A stretch of DNA of 64,000 nucleotides from JAFDBW01 sp963825575 (lineage in GTDB: Bacteria; Desulfobacterota; Desulfuromonadia; Desulfuromonadales; BM103), in assembly GCA_963825575.1 (NCBI GenBank), contig CAWGUB010000019.1:1-64000 (forward strand). Reading direction: 5' to 3'. A program made the position numbers and the translations under genes. The notes beneath the pieces were generated by a model that did no database searches, was not told where the DNA came from, and saw nothing but the letters and a program-made list of their open reading frames with translations. Positions 54,681 through 63,016 of this stretch are shown in pieces (the first letter of the stretch is position 1; each line of letters opens with the position of its first letter).

Positions 54681-55091
54681 CTATTGCAGCCATTCACCTG
54701 TTGTGTTGTTGGTCACCTTTTCAAATGCGCACTTGACAGCCTCGCGCAATTCTTCTTCGTCACCCGGCTTGCTTGGCTTGAGGGCGTGATAAAAGATTCC
54801 CTCGCTCCGTGCTTTCCGAATCAGGGCCAGAGGCAACTCACTGGCAACCAGAATAATGGTCAGGTTGCGATTGCATTTCTTGAGAATCGGAATCAGTTCC
54901 GTTGCCAGCAGTTCATCGAATCGCGTACTGAGTAATACAACCTGGGCTGTCTTCTTGAGAATCCCGTAGAGAACGCCGGCAGCCGAGTTGGTAACTGTCA
55001 CCTGGTAACCGGCCTTGATGAACAGGTCCGCCATGCGATTCCTGGTCAACACGTCTTCATCTGCGATGAGTAATCCTGGCATGTGCATCAT
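54681..55091 (-). CDS. Degenerate receiver (pseudo-response-regulator) protein
   Basis: 136 residues from ATG at 55091 (GGGAG upstream). Receiver-like: acidic pair LLIADEDVLTRNRMADLFIK, and the Lys region ALKPSKPGDEEELREAVKC. The phospho-acceptor position in VVLLSTRFDELLA has Ser/Thr, not Asp, so it should not be phosphorylated normally. No output domain. Likely a docking or signal-binding partner for the kinase or NtrC protein upstream. Confidence 0.75.
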   Translation of the reverse strand: MMHMPGLLIADEDVLTRNRMADLFIKAGYQVTVTNSAAGVLYGILKKTAQVVLLSTRFDELLATELIPILKKCNRNLTIILVASELPLALIRKARSEGIFYHALKPSKPGDEEELREAVKCAFEKVTNNTTGEWLQ

Positions 55092-55145
55092 CAGTTCTCT
55101 CCCGCCTGATACCGGACCGCCCCCGTTCATCGGGGGCAATCTCAT

Positions 55146-55370
55146 CTAGTCAGCTTTCACCGAACTTTTCTCACGGCCGGAAAATAAGCCCTTGACCATA
55201 CCGACGAAAAGAATTGCAGCCGGAACCAGCTGGGAAACAATAATCAGGGCAAAGAAGCCTAAGAACGCATAGGTCAGAATACCCATCCCCTCACCTTCTA
55301 CCCCGGTAGCCGCATAAGCGGCAGAAGCACTACCCGCCATCATCGTGATCAACATATGCATCGTTTTCAT
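55146..55370 (-). CDS. Small membrane protein A, first gene of the respiratory operon
   Basis: 74 residues from ATG at 55370 (AAGGAGG upstream). Signal-like MKTMHMLITMMAGSASAAYA, then TM helix GILTYAFLGFFALIIVSQLV and basic tail GLFSGREKSSVKAD. Paralogue of the protein at 54401. Lies about 48 bases downstream of the predicted start from the sigma-54 promoter. Confidence 0.75.
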   Translation of the reverse strand: MKTMHMLITMMAGSASAAYAATGVEGEGMGILTYAFLGFFALIIVSQLVPAAILFVGMVKGLFSGREKSSVKAD

Positions 55371-55428
55371 AACGGCCTCCTTCTCTTTGCTGTGTCGCTT
55401 CGACATGAAGCTCTTGCCAATGTGATAC

Positions 55429-55444
55429 TGCATCAGCTGTGCCA
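55429..55444 (-). promoter_or_regulatory. Sigma-54 (RpoN) -24/-12 promoter
   Basis: On the minus strand TGGCACAGCTGATGCA: a perfect TGGCAC at -24, invariant GG-N10-GC spacing and ATGCA at -12. Predicted transcription start is near 55418, leading into the operon 55370-49794. An NtrC-type activator is encoded immediately upstream. Confidence 0.85.
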
Positions 55445-55630
55445 TTCTTAGAATTTTTTTATATAAGGGCGTAACACATTGTTTTTGTGTGTGTTTTTGG
55501 ATTTGCGCTGGGATGGTAATCCTGGGGAATCCTGCGAAATGTATAACTAAAATATACTTAAAGACCCGCCTGGAGAGGGTTCAGTAATTCTTGCATGAGG
55601 CTAAGATACTGTAGTAAAAGGCTTTTTAAA

Positions 55631-55666
55631 GAAAAAATGCACTGTATAGATTCCCTATACAGTGCA
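55631..55666 (-). terminator. Intrinsic terminator of the kinase/NtrC operon
   Basis: Perfect 12-bp arms TGCACTGTATAG / CTATACAGTGCA (55638-55649, 55655-55666) with a five-base loop. On the minus strand the stem is followed by TTTTTTC. It begins 45 bases after the NtrC-type stop. The same palindrome could also be an activator site for the sigma-54 promoter about 190 bases away. Confidence 0.7.
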
Positions 55667-55710
55667 GATATTTTTATTATTTTATAAGGAGCGATTTTTA
55701 CAGTGAGGAT

Positions 55711-57129
55711 CTAATCCATCGCCCGCGCGCGAATGCTGATCCCCTGTTTTTTCAGCATGGCCTGAAAGTTGGGGCGTTGCATCCCGACTTCTTCTGCGGC
55801 CTTTGTGACGTTCCAGTCATTCCGGTCCAGGGCGCTTAGGAGGAAGGCGCGCTCCAACGGCACGACCGCCTGCTCGCGCAACATGCGTTTCTGTTCCTTC
55901 AATTCATTGGCATCGAAGGGAACAGCTTTTTCTGCAAACAGGCTGGTATGATCATCACCAGGCATATCCAGGTCGGCCTTCTGGATAAGGTCTGACTGGG
56001 AGAGGACGACTGCGCGCTCAATAAGGTTTTCCAGTTCGCGCACATTTCCGGGGAACGCATAGTTTTCCAACAATTCGATAACATCCGGGCAGAAGCCGCG
56101 AATCTCCTTGCCGTTCTCTTCGGCAAAGCGCTTGAGAAACTGGCTGGAGAGCAGCATCAGGTCGCCTTTGCGGTCACGGAGCGGCGGCAATTCAATCGGA
56201 ATGATGTTCAGACGGAAAAACAGGTCGTCACGGAAAAGGCCCTGTTTGACCATTTCCCGTAAATTCGAATTGGTGGCAGCCACCAGGCGAATATTGATCG
56301 GCACCAGCGTCGTGCCACCGATCGGCGTCACAACCCGCTCCTGCAAAACGCGCAGCAGCTTGGCCTGAGTCGACAGGCTGATATTACCAATCTCGTCAAG
56401 CAGGACTGTCCCACCCTCTGCAACTTCAAACAGGCCTCGCTTGGTCTGGATCGCGCCGGTAAATGAACCTTTGACATGGCCGAACAGCTCGCTCTCCAGC
56501 AGGCTCTCGGCAAGGGTTGTGCAGTCAACCGCGACAAATGGCTGCTCGCGCCGAGGGCTGTGGCCATGAATCGCACGGGCGACCAGCTCCTTGCCGGTCC
56601 CGCTTTCACCGGTAATCAGAACAGTACTGTCAGTCGGCGCCACCTGCATGATGCGCTGGTAGAGTCGTTTCATTTCGCGGCTGTCGCCAAGCAGACAGTC
56701 AAAACCGTGGCTCTCGTTCATCTCCCGGTGAAGATACATCTCATCGATCAGCACTGCCCGGGTCTCCAGGGCAGTCTTGACTTTTTCAATAATTTCTTCG
56801 TTCTCGAACGGCTTGGCAAGATAATCCGTGGCACCGTTCTTCATCGCTTCGACGGCATTGTCGATAGCGGCATAGCCGGTTATCAGGACGACCGGCAGTT
56901 CGGGTTGGCAGGTCCGGATCGCCCGCAGGACCTCCAGGCCGCTCATCCCCGGCATTTTCAGGTCTGTGACCAGCAGTTTGAAGCGTTCCGCCTCCAGCCG
57001 TTCCAAAGCGGCGCGGCCATTGCTGACGGTTTCGACATCATACCCTGCACCACTCAGGACCCGACGCAAGCCCTCGCGGATAACCGCATCATCATCAGCA
57101 ATCAGGATTCGTTCCATCTGTTCAGTCAT
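55711..57129 (-). CDS. NtrC-family sigma-54-dependent response regulator
   Basis: 472 residues. Receiver with Asp in LLVTDLKMPGMSG and Lys in YLAKPFEN. AAA+ domain with Walker A GESGTGKELVAR, Walker B GGTVLLDEIGN and the sigma-54 contact loop present as GSFTGA, a tolerated variant of GAFTGA. C-terminal Fis-type HTH (DRNDWNVTKAAEEVGMQRPN). Paired with the kinase 58 bases upstream. Most likely target is the sigma-54 promoter at 55429-55444. Confidence 0.94.
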   Translation of the reverse strand: MTEQMERILIADDDAVIREGLRRVLSGAGYDVETVSNGRAALERLEAERFKLLVTDLKMPGMSGLEVLRAIRTCQPELPVVLITGYAAIDNAVEAMKNGATDYLAKPFENEEIIEKVKTALETRAVLIDEMYLHREMNESHGFDCLLGDSREMKRLYQRIMQVAPTDSTVLITGESGTGKELVARAIHGHSPRREQPFVAVDCTTLAESLLESELFGHVKGSFTGAIQTKRGLFEVAEGGTVLLDEIGNISLSTQAKLLRVLQERVVTPIGGTTLVPINIRLVAATNSNLREMVKQGLFRDDLFFRLNIIPIELPPLRDRKGDLMLLSSQFLKRFAEENGKEIRGFCPDVIELLENYAFPGNVRELENLIERAVVLSQSDLIQKADLDMPGDDHTSLFAEKAVPFDANELKEQKRMLREQAVVPLERAFLLSALDRNDWNVTKAAEEVGMQRPNFQAMLKKQGISIRARAMD

Positions 57130-57187
57130 AAGAGCTTCTCCCTGTACTGCAACCCTGCAAATTCCAATATAATAAATGGGTCATAAA

Positions 57188-58831
57188 TTATGCTGTCGAG
57201 ATCTTCCTGACCGGTAATTCGTCGTCTTCCGCTGCGTGGATCCATTTTGCCACCGGAAGTTCGACAGTAAAGACTGTGCCCTGATCGACGACGCTCTGCA
57301 CCTTGATGTGACCGCCATGGTTCTGGATGATACCATAGGAAACCGAGAGGCCGAGACCGGTTCCGGCGACACCGCCGAGTTCCTGGTTCTTGGTCGTGAA
57401 AAAGGGATCGAAGATGCGACCCAGGTTCTCTTCGGAGATCCCTTGCCCGGTATCCTCAATTGACGTAATCAGCAGATCACGCCGAGGATCGGTGTGCATG
57501 GTGATTGTCAGTCGCCCGCCAAGCGGCATGGCATGGCAGGCGTTGACCAGGAGGTTGATGAACACCTGCTCAATCTGGGTCGGATCAACTTCAATGTCGG
57601 GCAGGTTTACTCCGTAATGGCGGATGATCTCGACATCATTCACCGCGGCGTGGTGTTCGACCAGGGCCAAAGTGTTCTCCATGATGCTGGCAAGGGACTT
57701 GAGCCGCTTGTCCGGGATTGAGGTCCTGGAGAAATCAAGCAGACGCTTGACGATATCGGCACAACGCTTTGTCTCGTGTACGATCGTCATGGCATCCGAA
57801 CGTTGATCGTCCCCGAGCCGCTGGTCTTCAGCGAACAGGTTGGCGAACATCAGGATTCCGCTCAGTGGATTGTTGATCTCATGGGCGATCCCGGCAACCA
57901 GCTCTCCAAGTGACGCGAGTTTTTCAGAGCGCGCCAGCTGGTAATTCACCTGGGCGATTTCCTCGGTTCTTTCAAGGACCTTTGCCTCGAGAGTTTCGTT
58001 CAGCTCCCGATATTCGTCACGGGCATCCTTCAATTTCACAGTCATGGTGTTAAAGGCTTGTGACAGTTCGCCGATCTCATCATCCGATTTCAACTGCAGC
58101 TGGCTGTCGAGCTCCATATTCGATACCTTGCGGGCATGCAAGAGGAGATCACGGACCGGGTCGATAACCATGCTTTGCGTCATCCAGCTCAGGCAGATGA
58201 TGATCATCAGCATCAGGACCCCGCCAAAAACCGCGATACTGTCCCGGTAAGCGCTGGCCTGCACGCCGATTTTCGCCAGGGTGCCCTGTACCTCGAGATA
58301 GCCGAGTGCCTTGACATCGGGTGAATGCACATGACAGGCCGCCGTGTAGCAATCCGGCTTGTTATCTATCTCGGTCGTAACACTGAGAATCTCCACACCC
58401 TGCGGATTGACAAAGATCCTGCGCTCACTCTTCAGGGTGCTGCTCTCGGCTGAGATTGCCTTTATGTCACCTCCCCGATCATTGAGACTGAGCGCTTCTC
58501 TGGCTTTGCCTATTTCATCCCCCTGGGTAGAGAAATGGACATACCCTTCGGGACTGAAGAGACGGATCCGGTCTATTTTCTCATGCTGTGTGACTTCATC
58601 GATCATCTCGTAGACCCTGGTCCGGTTGTCTTCGAGCATCTGGAAGTGGGTCGTGTGGAGAATGATCTCGCTTAAGGTTTCAACATCATCCTTGGCATCC
58701 TGCAGGAAGACCTCTTTCAGAGTACTGATATTGAACGAAGCGAACAGCGAGATGGTAATCAGCAGGACCAGTCCCGTGCGGAAGGTGAACTTGCTGATCA
58801 AGCTGTGGCTGAGCGCACCAAACCTCTTCAT
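57188..58831 (-). CDS. Sensor histidine kinase with heme-binding (CX4CH) periplasmic domain
   Basis: 547 residues from ATG at 58831 (GGTGG upstream); longer frame to 58972 lacks a ribosome site. TM1 about 18-36, a periplasmic domain about 37-235 with CYTAACH (CX4CH) after NKPD, TM2 about 240-262, HAMP, a coiled coil, HisKA with His in GIAHEINNPLSGI and a HATPase domain (LLVNACHAMPLGG, DTGQGIS, GTGLGLSVSYGII). The CX4CH motif matches that in the HAMP protein at 50363, which suggests a c-type heme redox or ligand sensor. Partners with the NtrC-type protein. Confidence 0.88.
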   Translation of the reverse strand: MKRFGALSHSLISKFTFRTGLVLLITISLFASFNISTLKEVFLQDAKDDVETLSEIILHTTHFQMLEDNRTRVYEMIDEVTQHEKIDRIRLFSPEGYVHFSTQGDEIGKAREALSLNDRGGDIKAISAESSTLKSERRIFVNPQGVEILSVTTEIDNKPDCYTAACHVHSPDVKALGYLEVQGTLAKIGVQASAYRDSIAVFGGVLMLMIIICLSWMTQSMVIDPVRDLLLHARKVSNMELDSQLQLKSDDEIGELSQAFNTMTVKLKDARDEYRELNETLEAKVLERTEEIAQVNYQLARSEKLASLGELVAGIAHEINNPLSGILMFANLFAEDQRLGDDQRSDAMTIVHETKRCADIVKRLLDFSRTSIPDKRLKSLASIMENTLALVEHHAAVNDVEIIRHYGVNLPDIEVDPTQIEQVFINLLVNACHAMPLGGRLTITMHTDPRRDLLITSIEDTGQGISEENLGRIFDPFFTTKNQELGGVAGTGLGLSVSYGIIQNHGGHIKVQSVVDQGTVFTVELPVAKWIHAAEDDELPVRKISTA

Positions 58832-59094
58832 GAGATCCACCCATGCAGGAGATGAAAAAAGCGGATGCGAGGGATCGAGTCGATGGCATCCATCTTGATC
58901 CTGGCAACCCGGCCGCCCGGGCATAAAACCCGGGATATTCAGCGGCCCTCGATATGGAAGGGGCGACCGCACCAGGAGCTTAACGATAATTAATTATCTT
59001 TGTTTAATACTAATGTTAAGGCCTGGGGATGTCAAGATAAACCACGCGATTTGACTAGGTTACCGCAGCTTGACCGGTTGGGTTTACACTAGTT
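58832..59094. other. Non-coding region upstream of the kinase gene
   Basis: 263 bases between the kinase start and the GAF-like remnant. AT-rich around 58985-59030 (TTAATTATCTTTGTTTAATA), probably the kinase promoter. Nothing else recognised. Confidence 0.4.
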
Positions 59095-59500
59095 CTATAA
59101 TGGAATTTTTCGGATCATGATAAGTGACATCGCCCTGCATTGGCCTGCGTCAGTCAGGCTCTCGGTCTGCAGAAGCCCGGCGAGATGGCACGCAATCATC
59201 TGCACGATTATCTGCAAAATCCGTTGGTGCTCATCGGTGAAATAATGCGGTGGCAGGCTGCCGATTGGTGATGTAACCTTGATTGGTATTGAGTTTACAT
59301 GAGGACAGCTTTTGCGGAGTCACTTCTGACAAGGAGGTTTTCTCCCGCTCGTGCTGAACAGAATGACATTAAAACAATCGATCAGCTCAACGACCAGTAG
59401 TGATTTTTTTCTCGAAGGGCCAAGCCAGAGGATGAAGATTGCTTGGCGGTCATGCAACAGCATGTCGCCAATCTGGTGCAGACATTTCAATAATAGTTTA
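59095..59500 (-). pseudogene. Decayed GAF-like domain fragment
   Basis: A single minus-strand frame reads through HQIGDMLLHDRQAIFILWLG, FNVILFSTSGRKPPCQK, a TGA at 59322-59320, then CPHVNSIPIKVTSPIGSLPP, HYFTDEHQRILQIIVQMI and a stop at 59095. The segment after the TGA looks like the end of a GAF domain. No start codon with a ribosome site and no partner domain are present. Probably a remnant of a GAF-containing sensor. Confidence 0.4.
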
Positions 59501-59512
59501 CGAAGAGCCAAA

Positions 59513-59551
59513 ACCATGCGCCCTGCAGGCTGATCCGGCAGGGCGCATGGT
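59513..59551 (-). terminator. Terminator hairpin after malic enzyme
   Basis: 14-bp perfect arms ACCATGCGCCCTGC / GCAGGGCGCATGGT (59513-59526, 59538-59551) with an 11-base loop; on the minus strand the stem runs into TTTTGG. Lies 16 bases after the malic enzyme stop. U-tract is short. Confidence 0.7.
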
Positions 59552-59566
59552 CGCGATATAAACAAA

Positions 59567-60907
59567 TCAATCCCAGTGCTTGACAACCCCCGATTCAAGG
59601 GCTGCGCGTTCGACCACCGCGGTCACTTCCTTGTGCACATCGGGGTGCAGCAAGGACGGGACCAGCTCATTTTCTTCAGCGTGCCGGGCAATACACTGGG
59701 CAGCCGCGATCTTCATCTTGTTGTTGATCCGGGTGGCACGAACATTCAGAGCGCCGCGGAACAGTCCCGGAAAGGCCAGGGCGTTATTGACGCTCTTGCC
59801 GTCTGCAGCGAAGGATGCGCCAGCCTGCATGGCAACCTCCGGCTCGATCTCCGGCTTGGGGTTGGTCAGGGCCAGGATGACCGAACCCTTGCGTACCATG
59901 GCCGGGCTGATCAGGCCGGAGCAGCCCGTAGTGGCGATCACGATATGGGCCTTCTTCATGACATCATCAAGGGTTTCGGCCTCGCCCCCCGCCGCGACCA
60001 GACGCTCACAGGCGTCTTCATTGAGGTCGGTCCCGATCACCTTCTTGACGCCGTACGAAAGCAGCAGTTTGCTGATCCCCATCCCGGCCGCACCGAGGCC
60101 GATCACGCCGACCACTGACTTGCTGAGCATCAACCCGGAGAAACGGGTTGCGTTCAGTAGGGCGGCCAACACCACGACCGCCGTGCCGTGCTGATCATCG
60201 TGCAGGACTGGTATGTCGAGTTCATTGTCGAGCACATCTTCAATTTCGAAACACTCGGGAGCCTTGATATCTTCGAGCTTGATCGCACCAAAGGTTGGCG
60301 CGATATTGCGGACCGTGTCAATGATCACTTTGGGGTCACGACTTTCGATCAGGATTGGCACCCCGCTGACGCCGACCAAAAAGTCAAAGAGCACGGCCTT
60401 GCCTTCCATGACCGGCATGCCGGCGACCGCGCCGATATCGCCAAGACCGAGAATTGCCGTGCCGTTGGTGACGATGGCGACCGAGTTCGGGATCGACGTG
60501 TACTTGTAGGCAAGCTCGGGAGAGCGATGGATATCATTGCAGATCGCAGCCACGCCAGGAGTATAGATCTGGCGGATGTCGGTAATCGTTTCAATCTTCA
60601 CCTTGCTGCGGGTGGCAATTTTCCCCCCTTCATGAACTTTGTGAACCAGGTCGATGACATCCTCAACAATGATCCCCTCCAGTTTGGTAATGGCATCTAC
60701 AACATCCTCGAACTGCTGGTCGGAGTCGACATAGACGACGATCTCGCGCGTATTATGTGTCCGCCCGAAGCGCAACAGGTGAATATCGCCAATACTGGCG
60801 TTCAGCTCAGCAATGGCAGCGGTCACTTTTGCCAAATGTCCCGGTTTGTTATTGAGCATCAGCTTCAGACACTTGGCTATTTTTCCTGCCCCTCTTTCGA
60901 TTTCCAT
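59567..60907 (-). CDS. NAD(P)-dependent malic enzyme with N-terminal ACT domain
   Basis: 446 residues. ACT-like regulatory domain about 10-85 (LKLMLNNKPGHLAKVTAAIA), then the malic enzyme catalytic domain (IYTPGVAAICNDIHRSPELA, Tyr/Lys catalytic region with GKAVLFDFLVGVSGVPILIE, metal-binding PVLHDDQHGTAVVVLAAL) and the NAD domain (VIGLGAAGMGISKLLLSYG). Decarboxylates malate to pyruvate. The ACT domain implies allosteric control by a small molecule, perhaps an amino acid. 18 bases downstream of the EF-G gene. Confidence 0.92.
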   Translation of the reverse strand: MEIERGAGKIAKCLKLMLNNKPGHLAKVTAAIAELNASIGDIHLLRFGRTHNTREIVVYVDSDQQFEDVVDAITKLEGIIVEDVIDLVHKVHEGGKIATRSKVKIETITDIRQIYTPGVAAICNDIHRSPELAYKYTSIPNSVAIVTNGTAILGLGDIGAVAGMPVMEGKAVLFDFLVGVSGVPILIESRDPKVIIDTVRNIAPTFGAIKLEDIKAPECFEIEDVLDNELDIPVLHDDQHGTAVVVLAALLNATRFSGLMLSKSVVGVIGLGAAGMGISKLLLSYGVKKVIGTDLNEDACERLVAAGGEAETLDDVMKKAHIVIATTGCSGLISPAMVRKGSVILALTNPKPEIEPEVAMQAGASFAADGKSVNNALAFPGLFRGALNVRATRINNKMKIAAAQCIARHAEENELVPSLLHPDVHKEVTAVVERAALESGVVKHWD

Positions 60908-60925
60908 AGACCTTCCCTGTAATAT

Positions 60926-62992
60926 TTACTTTAAACCGAACTTTTCCAGAATTGCATCCGGAGCCCGATCGTAGTGACTGAACTCCATGGTAAATGATCC
61001 CCGCCCCTGGCTCGCGCTGCGCAGCTCGGTCATGTAGCCGAACATCTCGGCGAGGGGAACATAGGCCCTGACAATATCAACGACATCCCGGGATTCCATC
61101 CCCTCGACACGCCCCCTCTTCTGCTGCAGCCCGCCGAGCACCTTGCCGGAGAATTCATTCGGAGCCGTGATTTCCAGCGCCATGACCGGCTCGAGAAGCA
61201 CCGGCCTTGCGGCACGGGCAGCCAGGGTCAGACCGCGCTGTGCGGCAGCCCGAACGCCGAGGGCCGTAGTTTCGCCGGGCGTAACCGGGACATGTTCGAC
61301 AACAATGGAAAGGTCGACCATCGGGTAGCCAAGCTGCACGCCGGACTGTACCGCCATATTCAGGGTCTCATCAAGGGCCTGACAGATCTCGGCGCTCAAG
61401 CCTTCCGTGTCAGGTGGAGGCACGGTGATTTCAATCCCGGCACCACGCTCACGGGGTGCGACCAGGAGGGTGACTTCGGCCCTCTGGAGCTTGCCATCAA
61501 TCTCCCGCTCGAAGACTTCGGTGTGGCGGATCTCGGTCGACACGCTTTCGCGGTAAACAACCTGCGGCTGCCCGGCATTCACGTCGACACCAAAATCATC
61601 TGCCAGCCTGCGCAGCACAACCTCGAGATGCAACTCGCCCATACCGGTCAGAACCGTCTGGCCGGTATCTTCGTCTTCACGCACCCTGAAGGTCGGGTCT
61701 TCCCACTGCAATTTCTCCAGCGACAGGAGCAGCTTGTCACGGTCCTGAATCTGTTTCGGCTCCACGGCCAGGGAGACGACCGGTTCCGGCACTGTCAGTC
61801 CGGCCAGCAGCAGGGGCTGCTCAGTGGTACAGAGGGAGTCGCCTGTCAAAGCTTCCTTGAGCCCCGCCGCGGCGACGATATCACCGGCTTGTGCTGTGTC
61901 AATCCGTTCGCGCTTGTGTGCGTGCATGCGGAACAGACGCGCGGCGCGCTCCTGAACGTTCCGGGTGGAATTCAAAAGAGTATCGCCGGCCTTGAGCTGG
62001 CCTGAGTAAATGCGCAGATAAGTCAGTTTGCGGCCTTCGTCAGCAAGCACCTTAAAGGCCAGGGCACAAAAGGGGCCGCTAGTGTCGCAGGGCAGTGGAA
62101 ACTCCTCACTGTCCGCGGGATGATGGGCCATAACCGGCGGCAGGTCAAGCGGTGAAGGCAGGAGATCGATCACGGCATCAAGGACCGGCTGGATGCCCTT
62201 GTTGCGCAACGCGGAACCAAGGAAAACCGGAAACAGTTTACCGGCCAGGACGCCTTTGCGCAAAGCCGTCCGAATCCGCTCTGCAGCAACCTCGTTCCCT
62301 TCCAGGAAATCGGCGAGCAGGTCATCATCCCAGTCGGCTGCGGCTTCGACCACTGCTTCCCGGGCCTGCGCGACGGCGTCCTTCTGTTCACCAGTAAGCG
62401 GCAGGCAGGCCACTGCTGCACCCAGCGCGCTTTCATCGAAAGTCAGTTCACAACCGTCAACAAGGTCGATCACGCTATTGAAATCACCCTCCTCACCGAC
62501 CGGCAACTGCATCAGGACCGGGCGGGCGCCAAGCCTCTCCTGCATCTGGCTCAAAACGGCCTGGTGATCGGCACCGACCCGATCCATCTTGTTGATCAGA
62601 CAGATACGCGGCACGTTATAGCGGTTCGCCTGATGCCAGACAGACTCACTTTGCGGCTGGACCCCTTCTACCGCACTGAAGATGACGACGGCCCCGTCGA
62701 GGACCCGCAGGGACCGTTCCACCTCTATAGTGAAATCGATATGCCCCGGCGTATCGATCAGGTTGATCCAGATATCCTGCCAGCGGCAGGTGGTGCTGGT
62801 CGCCGTGATGGTGATGCCGCGATCCTGCTCCTGGGACATCCAGTCCATGGTTGCCATACCGTCATGGACTTCGCCAAGCCTATGGATCTCACCGCAGTAG
62901 TAAAGGACCCGTTCGGAAACCGTGGTCTTGCCGGCATCGATATGTGAGATTATGCCGATATTGCGTATCTTGTTGAGGGCTGGTTGGCTCAT
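60926..62992 (-). CDS. fusA: Translation elongation factor G
   Basis: 688 residues with all five EF-G domains. G1 GIISHIDAGKTTVSERV, G2 with MSQEQDRGITITA, G3 DTPGHIDFT, G4 NKMDRVG. C-terminal domains run to the typical YMTELRSASQGRGSFTMEF. Not beside rps or tuf genes but between an unknown gene and malic enzyme, so probably a second EF-G paralogue. Which paralogue does elongation and which recycling cannot be told here. Confidence 0.9.
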   Translation of the reverse strand: MSQPALNKIRNIGIISHIDAGKTTVSERVLYYCGEIHRLGEVHDGMATMDWMSQEQDRGITITATSTTCRWQDIWINLIDTPGHIDFTIEVERSLRVLDGAVVIFSAVEGVQPQSESVWHQANRYNVPRICLINKMDRVGADHQAVLSQMQERLGARPVLMQLPVGEEGDFNSVIDLVDGCELTFDESALGAAVACLPLTGEQKDAVAQAREAVVEAAADWDDDLLADFLEGNEVAAERIRTALRKGVLAGKLFPVFLGSALRNKGIQPVLDAVIDLLPSPLDLPPVMAHHPADSEEFPLPCDTSGPFCALAFKVLADEGRKLTYLRIYSGQLKAGDTLLNSTRNVQERAARLFRMHAHKRERIDTAQAGDIVAAAGLKEALTGDSLCTTEQPLLLAGLTVPEPVVSLAVEPKQIQDRDKLLLSLEKLQWEDPTFRVREDEDTGQTVLTGMGELHLEVVLRRLADDFGVDVNAGQPQVVYRESVSTEIRHTEVFEREIDGKLQRAEVTLLVAPRERGAGIEITVPPPDTEGLSAEICQALDETLNMAVQSGVQLGYPMVDLSIVVEHVPVTPGETTALGVRAAAQRGLTLAARAARPVLLEPVMALEITAPNEFSGKVLGGLQQKRGRVEGMESRDVVDIVRAYVPLAEMFGYMTELRSASQGRGSFTMEFSHYDRAPDAILEKFGLK

Positions 62993-63016
62993 AAGGAATC
63001 AGTCTGAGGTCGGGGA

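Larger units (their letters stand above)
55371..55710. other. 340-base regulatory gap between the respiratory operon and the NtrC gene
   Basis: Contains the sigma-54 promoter (55429-55444), a hairpin terminator of the NtrC operon (55631-55666) and AT-rich DNA between them with repeated AATCCTG words (55517-55536), a candidate enhancer region. No gene is seen. Confidence 0.6.

Noticed and set aside
55638..55666. The 12-bp palindrome as an enhancer site for the NtrC-type activator
   Set aside because: It is followed on the minus strand by six T and sits 45 bases past a stop codon, so a terminator is the simpler reading; the enhancer role is kept only as an alternative.
59280..59330. Selenocysteine reading of the TGA at 59320-59322
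   Set aside because: No stable hairpin at SECIS distance downstream and the surrounding gene is a fragment without a start.
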